DNA of 64,000 nt from Chromatiales bacterium (GTDB lineage: Bacteria; Pseudomonadota; Gammaproteobacteria; Chromatiales; Chromatiaceae): the NCBI GenBank assembly GCA_028280505.1, contig JANQLO010000078.1:1-64000 (forward strand), given 5' to 3'. The notes under the pieces are model-generated. The model did not search any database. It was not told the DNA's origin and worked only from the letters and a program-made list of their open reading frames with translations. The translations under genes were made by a program, and so were the position numbers. Positions 9,293 through 21,477 of the stretch are shown here, piece after piece. Position 1 is the first letter of the stretch. The number at the start of each line of letters is the position of its first letter.

Positions 9293-10636
9293 ATGGCTCT
9301 GAACCCAGCAAGCACCGGCGGCATGCAGTTGGGGCGGCTCACCGAGCTGCGCCAACGTCTGTTGTTTTTGCTCGGCGCGCTGATCGTCTACCGTATCGGT
9401 ACCTTTATCCCGGTACCCGGGGTGGATCCGTCCGCTTTGGCGGCGTTGTTCGATCAGCAGCAGGGCACCATCCTCGACATGTTCAACATGTTCTCGGGTG
9501 GTGCGCTTAGCCGTGCGAGCCTGTTTGCCTTGGGCATCATGCCGTACATCTCGGCGTCCATCATCATTCAGCTGATGACCGCAGTGGTTCCGAAGCTGGA
9601 GCAACTGAAGAAGGAAGGCGAGGCCGGACGACGCAAGATCACCCAGTACACCCGTTACGGCACCTTGGTGCTGGCAACCTTCCAGGCGATCGGTATCTCG
9701 GTCGCGCTGCAGGGCCAATTCGGCGAGGGGCTGGTGGTCACCACCGGGCCCGGATTCGTTTTTACCGCGACCGTCTCGCTGGTCACCGGCACCATGTTCC
9801 TGATGTGGTTGGGCGAGCAGATTACCGAGCGTGGATTGGGTAACGGTATTTCGATGATCATCTTCGCCGGTATCGTCGCCGGTTTGCCGTCGGCCTTCGG
9901 TTCGGTGGTCGAGTTGGTCAGCAATGGTGAAATGAACCCGTTGTTCGCGCTGTTCCTGTTCATGCTGGCGATCGCCGTGACCGGCTTCGTCGTGTTCGTC
10001 GAGCGCGGTCAGCGTCGTATCACCGTGAATTACGCCAAGCGTCAGCAGGGCCGCAAAATGTATGCGGCGCAGAGCAGCCATCTGCCATTGAAACTGAATA
10101 TGGCGGGTGTTATTCCGCCGATCTTCGCATCGAGCATTATTCTGTTTCCGACCACGCTCGCGCAGTGGGCGGGCAACACCGAGGGCATGCGCTGGCTGCA
10201 GGATATCGTCGCCAAGCTATCGCCCGGTGAACCGATCTATGTCGCTTTGTACGCGGCCGCGATTATTTTCTTCTGCTTTTTCTATACCGCGTTGGTCTTC
10301 AACTCGAAGGACACCGCCGACAACCTAAAGCGCTCGGGTGCGTTCATTCCCGGTATCCGGCCCGGTGAGCAGACCGCGCGTTACATCGACCAGGTGATGT
10401 CACGACTCACTTTTGCCGGTGCGATGTATATCACTGCGGTTTGTCTGATGCCGGAATTCCTGATCGTCGGCTGGAACGTACCGTTCTACTTCGGCGGCAC
10501 CTCGTTGCTGATCGTGGTCGTCGTGGTAATGGATTTCATGGCCCAGGTGCAGGCGCATGTGATGTCACACCAGTATGAAGGTCTGATGAAGAAAGCGAAT
10601 TTGAAGGGTATCGGCGGCACGGGCATGCCTCGCTGA
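9293..10636 (+). CDS. secY: Protein translocase subunit SecY
   Basis: Encodes 447 residues with ten predicted membrane segments, matching E. coli SecY (443). It is the channel of the SecYEG translocon in the inner membrane. Visible landmarks: the plug region after [34 protein letters not shown], cytosolic loop [19 protein letters not shown] with conserved Arg, and the C-terminal loop with [20 protein letters not shown]. It sits inside the spc operon between rplO and rpmJ. Confidence 0.98.
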   Translation: MALNPASTGGMQLGRLTELRQRLLFLLGALIVYRIGTFIPVPGVDPSALAALFDQQQGTILDMFNMFSGGALSRASLFALGIMPYISASIIIQLMTAVVPKLEQLKKEGEAGRRKITQYTRYGTLVLATFQAIGISVALQGQFGEGLVVTTGPGFVFTATVSLVTGTMFLMWLGEQITERGLGNGISMIIFAGIVAGLPSAFGSVVELVSNGEMNPLFALFLFMLAIAVTGFVVFVERGQRRITVNYAKRQQGRKMYAAQSSHLPLKLNMAGVIPPIFASSIILFPTTLAQWAGNTEGMRWLQDIVAKLSPGEPIYVALYAAAIIFFCFFYTALVFNSKDTADNLKRSGAFIPGIRPGEQTARYIDQVMSRLTFAGAMYITAVCLMPEFLIVGWNVPFYFGGTSLLIVVVVVMDFMAQVQAHVMSHQYEGLMKKANLKGIGGTGMPR

Positions 10637-10663
10637 CCGGTCGTTTGGATTAGGAGATTAGGT

Positions 10664-10777
10664 ATGAAAGTCCGTGCCTCAGTCAAAAAGATGTGCCGTA
10701 ACTGCAAAATCATTAAGCGCAGGGGTGTGGTTCGCGTGATCTGCATCGATCCGCGCCACAAGCAGCGTCAAGGTTAA
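10664..10777 (+). CDS. rpmJ: 50S ribosomal protein L36
   Basis: A 37-residue gene beginning [18 protein letters not shown] and ending DPRHKQRQG. It keeps the zinc ribbon ligands (Cys11, Cys14, Cys27, His32), so it is the zinc-binding form. RBS TAGGAGATTAGGT precedes ATG 10664. Last gene of the spc operon. The downstream gap carries a probable promoter for the alpha operon. Confidence 0.97.
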   Translation: MKVRASVKKMCRNCKIIKRRGVVRVICIDPRHKQRQG

Positions 10778-10785
10778 AAGCGGCA

Positions 10786-10814
10786 TTGCTAATACGTTGA
10801 AATGTGGGTAGAAT
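10786..10814 (+). promoter_or_regulatory. Putative sigma70 promoter of the alpha operon
   Basis: TTGCTA (10786-10791) and TAGAAT (10809-10814) are spaced by exactly 17 nt in the 84-nt gap between rpmJ and rpsM. Just downstream, CGCGCC and its neighbour CGCGCG can form a small hairpin in the leader, where S4 might act on rpsM translation as in E. coli. The role is inferred from position and spacing. Confidence 0.55.
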
Positions 10815-10861
10815 TTCGCGCCTTCGCGCGACGCTACCGTATACCAGGAGATAACTGAACC

Positions 10862-11218
10862 ATGGCCCGTATCGCTGGAGTCAACATACCGGATCGCAAG
10901 CACGCCGTGATCGCGCTGACGTCCATCTACGGCATTGGCCCGACCCGTGCGCGCGAGATCTGCGCGGCCGCAGGTGTTGCGACCGACAGCAAGATCATGA
11001 ATCTGACCGAGGACGAGGTCGAGAAGCTGCGTACCGAGGTGGCCAAGTTCACCGTCGAAGGTGATCTGCGTCGTGAAGTCTCGATGAACATCAAGCGCTT
11101 GATGGATCTCGGCTGCAACCGTGGCATCCGTCATCGCCGTGGTCTGCCGCTGCGTGGTCAGCGCACCCGTACCAATGCGCGCACTCGGAAGGGTCCGCGT
11201 AAACCGATTAGAAAATAA
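10862..11218 (+). CDS. rpsM: 30S ribosomal protein S13
   Basis: Encodes 118 residues. S13 in the head contacts the P-site tRNA and 50S bridges. Landmarks: [19 protein letters not shown], the [19 protein letters not shown] motif and the basic C-terminal tail ending KGPRKPIRK. First gene of the alpha operon. A strong RBS, CCAGGAG, lies upstream. Confidence 0.98.
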   Translation: MARIAGVNIPDRKHAVIALTSIYGIGPTRAREICAAAGVATDSKIMNLTEDEVEKLRTEVAKFTVEGDLRREVSMNIKRLMDLGCNRGIRHRRGLPLRGQRTRTNARTRKGPRKPIRK

Positions 11219-11244
11219 GCGTTAGCTTTGTTAGGAAAAGGCAT

Positions 11245-11634
11245 ATGGCCAAGACCCCGACCCGCACCCGTAAAAAGGTCAAAAAGGTTGTTACCGATGG
11301 TGTCGCGCATATCCATGCGTCGTTTAACAACACCATCATCACCATCACCGACCGTCAAGGTAATGCCCTGTGCTGGGCTACCGCCGGTGGCTCGGGTTTC
11401 CGCGGCTCGCGCAAGAGCACGCCGTTTGCCGCCCAGGTTGCGGCCGATCGTGCCGGCCAGGTCGCAAAGGAATATGGTGTGAAGAACCTGGACGTGAACG
11501 TCAAGGGTCCCGGGCCGGGCCGTGAGTCCGCGGTACGCGCGTTGAATAATGCCGGGTTCAAGATCACCAGCATCTCCGATGTGACGCCGATCCCGCACAA
11601 TGGCTGTCGTCCCCCGAAAAAGCGCCGCGTCTGA
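11245..11634 (+). CDS. rpsK: 30S ribosomal protein S11
   Basis: Encodes 129 residues, the standard length. S11 forms part of the platform and the Shine-Dalgarno binding area. Landmarks: [19 protein letters not shown], the [14 protein letters not shown] segment and the C-terminal [15 protein letters not shown]. Lies 26 nt after rpsM in the alpha operon. Confidence 0.98.
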   Translation: MAKTPTRTRKKVKKVVTDGVAHIHASFNNTIITITDRQGNALCWATAGGSGFRGSRKSTPFAAQVAADRAGQVAKEYGVKNLDVNVKGPGPGRESAVRALNNAGFKITSISDVTPIPHNGCRPPKKRRV

Positions 11635-11649
11635 TCTGGAGTTCGAAAC

Positions 11650-12270
11650 ATGGCACGTTATATCGGTCCTAAATGTAAATTGATGCGCCGCGAAGGTACC
11701 GACCTGTACCTGAAGAGTCGTGTGCGCTCGATCGATTCCAAATGCAACATGGAAAAGGTTCCCGGTCAGCAGGGTGACCGTCGCCGTCGTCTGTCCGACT
11801 ATGGTGTCCAGTTGCGCGAAAAGCAGAAGGTACGTCGCCTGTACGGTGTATTGGAGCGTCAATTCCGCAATTACTACAAGGAAGCCGACCGTGCCAAGGG
11901 CCCAACCGGTGAAAATCTGTTGAAGCTGCTGGAAAGCCGGCTGGACAATGTCGTTTATCGCATGGGCTTTGGTTCTACCCGCTCCGAGGCGCGTCAGCTG
12001 GTGAGCCACAAGGCGATCAGCGTAAACGGTAAGATCGTGACGGTCGCGTCCTATACCGTTCGTCCCGACGATGTCGTTGCCGTTGTGGAAAAGGCGCAAA
12101 AGCAAGATCGAATCAAGAGCGCACTGGGTCTGGCGGAGCAGTATGGCCTGCCCGAGTGGGTGGAAGTCGACACCAAGGGGATGAGCGGCACGTTCAAACG
12201 CCTGCCCGACCGGGTCGAATTGCCGGCAGAGATCAACGAGCAGTTGATCGTCGAATTATATTCCAAGTAA
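11650..12270 (+). CDS. rpsD: 30S ribosomal protein S4
   Basis: Encodes 206 residues. S4 starts 30S assembly and autoregulates the alpha operon in E. coli. Visible: [19 protein letters not shown], the S4 RNA-binding domain with [19 protein letters not shown] and [13 protein letters not shown], and the closing LIVELYSK. The Cys-rich N-terminal zinc knuckle of some species is absent, as in E. coli. Confidence 0.98.
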   Translation: MARYIGPKCKLMRREGTDLYLKSRVRSIDSKCNMEKVPGQQGDRRRRLSDYGVQLREKQKVRRLYGVLERQFRNYYKEADRAKGPTGENLLKLLESRLDNVVYRMGFGSTRSEARQLVSHKAISVNGKIVTVASYTVRPDDVVAVVEKAQKQDRIKSALGLAEQYGLPEWVEVDTKGMSGTFKRLPDRVELPAEINEQLIVELYSK

Positions 12271-12288
12271 GGAACTGAGAGGCCATAC

Positions 12289-13290
12289 ATGACGGAGTCC
12301 GTCACCGAATTCCTGAAGCCGCGTATCGTCAACGTCCAAGCGATCAACGAGCGTCACGCAAAGGTATCGCTGGAGCCGCTGGAGCGTGGTTTCGGTCATA
12401 CGCTGGGTAATGCCCTGCGTCGCATCCTGCTGTCGTCCATGCCCGGCTGCGCGATCGTCGAGGCGGAGATCGAGGGTGTGTTGCACGAATACAGCGCTAT
12501 CGAGGGTGTCCAGGAAGATGTCCTGGAGATTTTGCTGAACCTGAAAGAAGTCGCGATCACCATGGAAGACCGCGATGAGGCGATCGTTAACCTGAATGCC
12601 AAGGGTCCGGGTGTGGTCACCGCCGGTGACATTCAGTTGTCGCACGGTATGGATATCGCCAACCCCGAGTTGGTCGTTGCCCGTCTTACCGACAAGGGTG
12701 AGCTGAGCATGACCATGAAGGTACGCCGTGGCCGCGGTTACGAGCCCGCCGCGAACCGCGAAAGCGCCGCCGGTGACGATCGCCCGATTGGCCATTTGCA
12801 ACTGGATGCGACCTTCAGCCCGGTACGCCGGGTCGCCTACTCGGTCGAGGCCGCACGTGTCGAGCAGCGTACCAACCTCGACCGTTTGGTGATCGATATC
12901 GACACCGACGGCACGATCGATCCGGAGGATGCGATCCGGCGTTCGGCGACTATCCTTCAGGATCAGTTGTCGGCCTTCGTGAAGCTTGACGAGACCACCA
13001 GTGCGGTGGCCGAGCAAGAGCGCGCGGAGCCGACCGTCGATCCTATCCTGTTGCGTCCGGTCGACGATCTCGAGTTGACCGTGCGTTCGGCGAACTGCCT
13101 GAAGGCGGAAAATATCTTCCTTATCGGCGACCTGATTCAGCGCACCGAGGTTGAGCTGCTGAAAACGCCGAACCTGGGCAAGAAATCGCTCACCGAGATC
13201 AAGGATGTGCTGGCCACGCGTGGCCTGTCCTTGGGCATGCGTCTGGAGAATTGGCCGCCCGAGAACCTTGAAGAATTGATGGCACGCTGA
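12289..13290 (+). CDS. rpoA: RNA polymerase subunit alpha
   Basis: Encodes 333 residues (E. coli 329). The N-terminal dimerisation domain carries [20 protein letters not shown], and the C-terminal domain that binds UP elements and activators has [16 protein letters not shown] and [16 protein letters not shown]. It lies between rpsD and rplQ, the gammaproteobacterial order. No anomaly seen. Confidence 0.98.
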   Translation: MTESVTEFLKPRIVNVQAINERHAKVSLEPLERGFGHTLGNALRRILLSSMPGCAIVEAEIEGVLHEYSAIEGVQEDVLEILLNLKEVAITMEDRDEAIVNLNAKGPGVVTAGDIQLSHGMDIANPELVVARLTDKGELSMTMKVRRGRGYEPAANRESAAGDDRPIGHLQLDATFSPVRRVAYSVEAARVEQRTNLDRLVIDIDTDGTIDPEDAIRRSATILQDQLSAFVKLDETTSAVAEQERAEPTVDPILLRPVDDLELTVRSANCLKAENIFLIGDLIQRTEVELLKTPNLGKKSLTEIKDVLATRGLSLGMRLENWPPENLEELMAR

Positions 13291-13332
13291 GAAGCGTTTG
13301 AACTAAACCGATTAAACTAGGAAAGTCGACCC

Positions 13333-13734
13333 ATGCGTCATCGCAAAGCCGGACGGCAACTCAACCGTAACAGCTCGCATCGCAAGGCCATGTTCCGTAA
13401 CATGACTGCGTCGCTGATCGAACACGAGCTGATCAAGACCACTCTACCCAAGGCCAAGGAGCTGCGGCGTGTCGCAGAACCGCTGATCACCATGGCCAAG
13501 GAAGACAGCGTTGCCAAGCGCCGTTTGGTCTTCGCACGTCTGCGCGACGACGCTGCGGTCGGTAAGTTGTTTACGGAACTGGGTCCGCGCTACAAGGAGC
13601 GTCCCGGTGGCTATCTGCGCATTTTGAAGTGTGGCTATCGCCCGGGCGACAAGGCACCGATGGCATTCGTCGAGTTGGTCGATCGCCCGATCGTCGAAGA
13701 CGAGGTCGAAGTCGAAGAGGCCGAAACCGAATAA
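13333..13734 (+). CDS. rplQ: 50S ribosomal protein L17
   Basis: Encodes 133 residues; L17 lies at the tunnel exit side of the 50S. The start [20 protein letters not shown] and the [18 protein letters not shown] segment are diagnostic. The acidic C-terminal tail ([12 protein letters not shown]) is variable in the family. Last gene of the alpha operon, 26 nt before a strong intrinsic terminator. Confidence 0.98.
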   Translation: MRHRKAGRQLNRNSSHRKAMFRNMTASLIEHELIKTTLPKAKELRRVAEPLITMAKEDSVAKRRLVFARLRDDAAVGKLFTELGPRYKERPGGYLRILKCGYRPGDKAPMAFVELVDRPIVEDEVEVEEAETE

Positions 13735-13759
13735 ACGCAAAAGATTTGTGCAGCAAAAG

Positions 13760-13784
13760 AACCGGGTTCAGGCCCGGTTTTTTT
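13760..13784 (+). terminator. Intrinsic terminator of the alpha operon
   Basis: AACCGGG pairs perfectly with CCCGGTT around TTCAGG and runs into a stretch of T residues. It lies 26 nt after the rplQ stop, where the ribosomal gene block ends. The next gene starts 33 nt further on. Confidence 0.9.
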
Positions 13785-13816
13785 ATGCCCGGTACCCGAG
13801 TGGCTAAAATGGGGAC

Positions 13817-14545
13817 ATGTCCCTGCCGGCGCCCATTTTCCTGTTTACCGATTTCGGTTATGCCGGGCCCTATGTCGGCCAGATGACCGGCGCCATCCTC
13901 GCTATAGATCCCGGTTTAACGGTGATCAATCTGATGCACGATGCGCCCGCGATGCGTCCGGATCTTGCCGCCTATTTGTTGCCGGCGGTGTGTCGCGAAC
14001 TGCCGCCACGGGCGATCATTGTCGCGGTGGTCGACCCGGGGGTTGGAGGTGAGCGTGCCGCGTTGCGAGTGGATGCCGGCGATCATGTTTTCATCGGGCC
14101 CGATAACGGTTTGCTGTCTCGTCTTCCCGATATCCGTCGGGTCGAAATCATCGACTGGCGGCCGGCAACGCTATCGAATAGTTTTCACGGCCGAGATTTG
14201 TTTGCCCCTGTTGCGGCGATGTGTGCATTGGGTCGGCCGCCAGAGACCACGCTGTCTACGATTGCGGCCATGACTGGCCATACGTGGCCCACGCAGCTCG
14301 ATCAAGTGATCTATATTGATGCTTATGGCAATTGTATGACCGGCATGTCAAGTGAAAATCTTCATGTAAACAGCAGGTTGCGTGTCGGCAATACGGAAGT
14401 GAGGTGGGCGCGAACCTTCGGCGAGGCCGCATCCGACCCCTTTTGGTATGCCAACTCACAGGGATTGGTAGAGATTGCCGCCAACCGAGCCTCTTTGGCG
14501 GACCTGCTGTCACTGGCGCCAGGGGATAAAATCCTGCTAGATTAG
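13817..14545 (+). CDS. SAM hydrolase / adenosyltransferase family protein (DUF62)
   Basis: Encodes 242 residues of the S-adenosyl-L-methionine hydroxide adenosyltransferase family (COG1912). Members cleave SAM to adenosine and methionine using water or hydroxide; some relatives are fluorinases or chlorinases. Diagnostic motifs are LFTDFGYAGPYVGQMTGAI near the start, VVDPGVGGERA near residue 72, GPDNGLLS near 95 and IDAYGNCMTG near 170. The halogenase-specific insertion is not evident, so the hydrolase activity is the better guess. It follows the rplQ terminator and is a single gene. Confidence 0.88.
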   Translation: MSLPAPIFLFTDFGYAGPYVGQMTGAILAIDPGLTVINLMHDAPAMRPDLAAYLLPAVCRELPPRAIIVAVVDPGVGGERAALRVDAGDHVFIGPDNGLLSRLPDIRRVEIIDWRPATLSNSFHGRDLFAPVAAMCALGRPPETTLSTIAAMTGHTWPTQLDQVIYIDAYGNCMTGMSSENLHVNSRLRVGNTEVRWARTFGEAASDPFWYANSQGLVEIAANRASLADLLSLAPGDKILLD

Positions 14546-14786
14546 AGCACCGTCACGGATCGACGAAGATGTGGCAACAAGGACGTTGAGTTTACTTGCG
14601 CCATGGGGCGGTGTGGCTAGTGATCGCCGTAATGCCTGTTCAGGCAGTCTGGGTCGAATCGTTTAGTAACAAGATCGTGGTAGTAGCGACGTATTCGTTG
14701 TCGTCAACACGCTGACCGGCGTCGATGAGATACCAGGCCCGATAAATAGGTGCGGTAAACAATTCGTTTATGCGGGGGAGAACAGC

Positions 14787-15335
14787 ATGAAACGAAACCG
14801 CGGATTTTCAATTTTTCGTGCACTGGGCAACGAAGGTTTTCGTGTGCTTGGTCACAACGTCGGTGACGGTGGAAAGCTGAAGGGCTCGATGCTCGAACAG
14901 GCTTACCGAGAGTTGCTGCTGGAAAACCAGATGTTGGCGGAAAGCAATCAACGGTTGCACGAGCGTTTGAAAAATCCCGAGAACGGGAACGATGAACTGC
15001 CGGCAGCACGCGAACTCATTCGTGAGCAACGAAATGCCTTGGCTGAACGCAGTCGACGGCTGCGCGAGTTGGAGTATGAGGTCAAACAGTATCAGCGGGA
15101 GAAGAAAAAGCTTTTGGTCAGGACCCGGCAATTGGCCGCGTTGGTTGCGCAGAAGGATGAACGGATCCGTGTGTCAACCCGGCGCCAGGAGACAGACGGC
15201 CTGGCATTGGCCGAAGCCAAGATGGCACTGCGCGAGGCCAAGAACGAGTTGGCCAAGCTCACCGACAAGTACTATCAGTTAGAGGCCCAGTTCCATCGGC
15301 AGTCTCCCGGCTCAGTCGCCAACGGCGATTTTTGA
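14787..15335 (+). CDS. Coiled-coil hypothetical protein
   Basis: Encodes 182 residues that are almost entirely heptad-rich and charged (from about residue 35: LEQAYRELLLENQMLAESNQ, then long Arg/Glu/Lys-rich helices to about 170). No catalytic domain or export signal is recognised. RBS GGGGGAG lies just before ATG 14787. The upstream 241 nt hold no supported gene. It converges on uvrA with only 16 nt between the stops. A structural or scaffolding role is possible, but I do not assign one. Confidence 0.7.
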   Translation: MKRNRGFSIFRALGNEGFRVLGHNVGDGGKLKGSMLEQAYRELLLENQMLAESNQRLHERLKNPENGNDELPAARELIREQRNALAERSRRLRELEYEVKQYQREKKKLLVRTRQLAALVAQKDERIRVSTRRQETDGLALAEAKMALREAKNELAKLTDKYYQLEAQFHRQSPGSVANGDF

Positions 15336-15351
15336 GTTCTGAAACCAAGCC

Positions 15352-18210
<2,859 letters not shown>

Positions 18211-18279
18211 GGTGCAACTGTGGCGGTTAAACAACAGAATTTTACGGGAGCCGGGCCGGCGGCGAAACGGTATTTTGTT

Positions 18280-18550
18280 CTAGTGTCCTGTCCCATAAAT
18301 GTCTTACCTTTCAGCGCGCCTGGACGGGATGGTCGGCCAGGCACGCGAGCGCCGGACTGGCCGTCGCCAATCCAAGCGAGCTTAACGTCGCCGGGCGCCC
18401 GTCCAGACGCGCCCGAAGGGAGCCTCGCAGCGAACGCCATGTTGTGTTACGGCCCTTGCCAGGGGCCTGGCCATTGCCGGCGGGCCACGCCTTGCCTGCC
18501 ATTCGCTGCGGGGCTCTGAATGACAAGATATTTATGGGACAGGACACTAG
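18280..18550. mobile_element. MITE-like element between uvrA and cas3
   Basis: A 271-bp segment is bounded by 26-bp terminal inverted repeats that match at 25 of 26 positions: CTAGTGTCCTGTCCCATAAA at the left and its complement at the right. It has no transposase. The interior is GC-rich and shares blocks with a second element at 39351-39609, including CGGCCAGGC followed later by ACGCGCCCGAAGGGAGC. The palindromic CTAG at each end may be part of the repeat or a target duplication. It lies 98 nt before the chosen cas3 start and could affect cas3 transcription. Confidence 0.8.
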
Positions 18551-18647
18551 TCGACGGGGAGTCGGGAATGTCTTGTGTATTAGGGGTAGGATTTCCGTAG
18601 ATGCCTCGGACGACTCCGGGGCGAGCGCACGAGCCTTAGGGAAACGA

Positions 18648-21347
18648 ATGGAATCTGACGTCTCGTACTATCGTCATTGGGGTAAGGCCGTCGAAGGCGA
18701 CTACCATTTGTTGCCTTACCACAGCTTGGATGTCGCCGCCGTCGGGCAGTGCCTGCTCGATACCCATTCCGGGCTTCGCAAGCGATTGGCGGCTTTGTTG
18801 GGAATTGACCAGGCGGATTTCTCCCGCTGGGCCGTCTATATGCTGTCGCTACACGATATCGGGAAGTTTTCGGTGTCGTTTCAGAATCTTCGGCCGGACC
18901 TGCTAGACCAGTTGCAATCGCGTCGTACCGAAACGAATAGTGGGCTGCGTCACGACACGCTCGGGTATCTGGCCTGGCAGTATTTTATCGCCGGACTGCT
19001 TGGTGAACTGGGGTTGCTTACAACTGGCCGGGGAGCCCAAGTATTTAACAACAGCAAGATTTGGGCCGCGGCTGTCACCGGTCACCACGGTAAGCCGCCC
19101 GAACCGCGCGATATCGTCCTGGGGCGTTATTTTAAGCCTCTTGATCGGCAGGCTATACGCGATTATGTAGCTGCGGTCAGTGAGTTGCTCCTTGAGAATG
19201 GCCCACGGTTTCCTGAGGTGAATGAACTGCGCATGCGGCACGCGAGCTGGTGGCTGGCCGGATTCACGGTGCTGTGTGACTGGCTCGGGTCGAACCGAGA
19301 CTACTTCACATACCGGCAAGAGATAGTGCCACTGGAAGAGTACTGGGAAGAGGCGCTCGGTCGTGCACGGGCCGCTATCGACGCCACGGAGCTTCTTCCC
19401 GCTGCGGTGGCCGACGTCATTCGGCTGGAACAGCTCATCGATAGCGAGCACACACTTAACCCAACACCGCTACAGGATTTTTCCGCGCGGATCGAACTGG
19501 GTGCCGGTCCCCAACTCTTTATTCTCGAAGACGTGACCGGTGCCGGAAAAACCGAGGCCGCGTTGTTGCTCGCGCATCGTTTGATGGCGTCCGGGCAGGC
19601 GCAGGGCGTCTATTTCGGGCTGCCGACTATGGCTACGGCGAACTCGATGTATGAGCGGGTTGCGGGAGCCTACAAGGGTTTCTACCATGCGGAGTCACGG
19701 CCATCGTTGGTGCTGGCGCATAGCGCGAGCCGTTTGTCGGATACGTTCCGACAATCTATCGTGCCGGTCGCCAAGCAGGGCGACGGTGAATGTGACGGTG
19801 GGCCGGCCGCCGCGGCGCACTGTGCTCAATGGCTGGCCGATAACCGCAAGAAGGCCCTGTTGGCCGAAATGGGGATTGGTACCGTCGACCAGGCGTTATT
19901 GGCGATTCTACCCAGTCGCCATCAATCGCTGCGGTTGCTCGGTATGTTGAACAAGGTGTTGTTGGTCGACGAGGTACATGCGTGCGACGCCTATATGCAC
20001 GCTTTGCTTTGCGGTCTGTTGCGTGCTCACGCATCCGCGGGTGGTAGCGCTATTTTGTTGTCGGCTACCTTGCCGCGCTGGCAGCGACAGGCGCTCGCCG
20101 ATAGTTTCAGCGACGGCTTGGGCGTCGTGCGACAGGACGTCGTCAAACGGGACTATCCCTTGCTCTCGCAGTTCGGTGCCGGCGTGTTGTATGAGCAGCC
20201 GCTGTCGAGCCGCGAATCGGTGTGCCGCGAGGTGAAGGTCCGCTGTGTCGAAAGCGAGGCCGCGGTTGAGATCGAGATCGATAGGGCCTTGGCCGCTGGA
20301 GGCTGTGTCTGCTGGATTCGCAATACCGTCGGAGATGCGATCGACGCCTACGAATGTATGCATGCCGCGCACCCGGAGTGGGTCATCGAGTTGTTTCACG
20401 CCCGCTTCGCCCTCGGCGATCGTTTGGACATCGAAAACCGTGTGCTCGGGCATTTTGGAAAGGACAGCACGGGTGAGCAGCGTGCTGGTCGTTTGTTGAT
20501 CGCGACGCAGGTGGTCGAGCAGTCGCTGGATCTCGATTTCGACTACCTCGTCAGCGATCTCGCGCCGATCGATTTGATCATTCAGCGTGCCGGTCGTTTG
20601 CGGCGCCATCGCCGTGCTCCCAGCGGTGATCGGTTGGCTGGCGATCAGCCCGACCAGCGTGGGCCGGCGGAATTGGTGTTGCTGACTCCGCCGTGGAGTG
20701 ATCAGCCCAACGCCGACTGGTTTGCCACTGCTTTCAAACGCGCCCAAGCGGTCTACCCTGACCATGGCCGCCTATGGCTCGGGCTCGACCTGCTCCGCAG
20801 GCGTGGCGGTTTCCGCATGCCGGACGATGCGCGCATGCTGATAGAGGGTGTGTACGGGGCCGACGTCGATATCCCCGAGGGCCTGAGCGAAAAAAGTATC
20901 GATGCCGAGGGCGAGGCAAAGGCCAAACAAAGCGTGGCGATGCTGAACGAGCTGAAAATCGACCTGGGGTACGACGATCAACACGTCAACCGCTGGTGGG
21001 ACGAATCCCAAACCCCGACCCGCCTGGGCGAACCGACGACCACAGTGTGGCTGGCGCGCTGGGAGAACGGCGAGCTGAAGCCTTGGCGGGATGATCCGGC
21101 TTTTCCTTGGTACCAAAGTAGTCTGAATCTGCGGAGTGCGTTGATTGAAGAGGCTGTTTACCCAGAAGATCTTCCGCAGGACTTGGTTGACGCTTGCCGA
21201 CAGGATTTGCCGGCAAAAGGGCGGTGGGGTGTCCTGTTGCCGTTGGTAAAAGGGGTGGACGGGGGGTGGGAAAGCACTGCGCTGACTCAGAGCGGCGCTG
21301 TCTTGAGGTTGTTTTACTGGTGTAAGACGGGTTTGGTGTATTGCTGA
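18648..21347 (+). CDS. cas3: CRISPR-associated nuclease-helicase Cas3 (type I-E)
   Basis: Encodes 899 residues from ATG 18648 (MESDVSYYRHWGKAVEGDYH), chosen because TTAGGGAAACG gives a ribosome binding site; an in-frame extension would begin inside the MITE. The HD nuclease is at the N-terminus with His25, the SLHDIGKFS motif near 69 and TGHHGKPP near 144. The superfamily 2 helicase follows: Walker A VTGAGKTEAALL near 296, DEVH near 440, LSATLP, then QVVEQSLDLDFD and IQRAGRLRRH. The C-terminal domain is complete. Cas3 is recruited by Cascade to degrade invading DNA. It is separated from cse1 by a 330-nt regulatory gap, unlike the tight spacing of the following genes. Confidence 0.95.
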   Translation: MESDVSYYRHWGKAVEGDYHLLPYHSLDVAAVGQCLLDTHSGLRKRLAALLGIDQADFSRWAVYMLSLHDIGKFSVSFQNLRPDLLDQLQSRRTETNSGLRHDTLGYLAWQYFIAGLLGELGLLTTGRGAQVFNNSKIWAAAVTGHHGKPPEPRDIVLGRYFKPLDRQAIRDYVAAVSELLLENGPRFPEVNELRMRHASWWLAGFTVLCDWLGSNRDYFTYRQEIVPLEEYWEEALGRARAAIDATELLPAAVADVIRLEQLIDSEHTLNPTPLQDFSARIELGAGPQLFILEDVTGAGKTEAALLLAHRLMASGQAQGVYFGLPTMATANSMYERVAGAYKGFYHAESRPSLVLAHSASRLSDTFRQSIVPVAKQGDGECDGGPAAAAHCAQWLADNRKKALLAEMGIGTVDQALLAILPSRHQSLRLLGMLNKVLLVDEVHACDAYMHALLCGLLRAHASAGGSAILLSATLPRWQRQALADSFSDGLGVVRQDVVKRDYPLLSQFGAGVLYEQPLSSRESVCREVKVRCVESEAAVEIEIDRALAAGGCVCWIRNTVGDAIDAYECMHAAHPEWVIELFHARFALGDRLDIENRVLGHFGKDSTGEQRAGRLLIATQVVEQSLDLDFDYLVSDLAPIDLIIQRAGRLRRHRRAPSGDRLAGDQPDQRGPAELVLLTPPWSDQPNADWFATAFKRAQAVYPDHGRLWLGLDLLRRRGGFRMPDDARMLIEGVYGADVDIPEGLSEKSIDAEGEAKAKQSVAMLNELKIDLGYDDQHVNRWWDESQTPTRLGEPTTTVWLARWENGELKPWRDDPAFPWYQSSLNLRSALIEEAVYPEDLPQDLVDACRQDLPAKGRWGVLLPLVKGVDGGWESTALTQSGAVLRLFYWCKTGLVYC

Positions 21348-21381
21348 GCATAATGGAGCTGGTTGACGTTAGGTCAGAGAA

Positions 21382-21463
21382 TCCCCGTACAACGGGGAAC
21401 GTTCGTGCGTTAGGTTCGCTACAGCCAAACAACACGGTTCATCCTCAGAATCTGAGGAACCTG
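21382..21463 (-). ncRNA. Degenerate mini-CRISPR encoding a crRNA-like RNA
   Basis: On the minus strand, 21463-21435 resembles the array repeat: GTTCC, then a 7-bp stem TCCTCAG/CTGAGGA with compensatory changes, then the perfectly conserved 3-prime block GGATGAACCG that supplies the crRNA 5-prime handle. Exactly 32 nt follow (21434-21403), the array spacer length. Then comes a second repeat-like hairpin, GTTCCCCGT plus ACGGGGAT (21400-21381), whose handle end has decayed. This would be processed by Cas6e to a crRNA with handle, 32-nt guide and 3-prime hairpin. Both stems are 7 bp with 3-nt loops, against 4 nt in array repeats. crRNA-like cas-regulating RNAs are known in other type I systems; this one is inferred from sequence. 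Confidence 0.85.
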
Positions 21464-21466
21464 ATA

Positions 21467-21475
21467 ATTATAGCA
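21467..21475 (-). promoter_or_regulatory. Extended -10 promoter for the crRNA-like RNA
   Basis: Read on the minus strand, 21475-21467 is TGCTATAAT: a perfect TATAAT preceded by TG at the extended -10 position. The expected start falls about 6-7 nt downstream, at 21461-21460, the first bases of the first pseudo-repeat. No good -35 is visible, which fits an extended -10 promoter. Confidence 0.7.
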
Positions 21476-21477
21476 AC

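Noticed and set aside
8861..10081. Long minus-strand frame (406 residues) over rplO and secY
   Set aside because: It is the antisense shadow of two well-supported genes, low-complexity and without family similarity.
18211..18279. Possible LexA box upstream of uvrA (CTGT ... ACAG)
   Set aside because: The half sites are 12 nt apart instead of 8.
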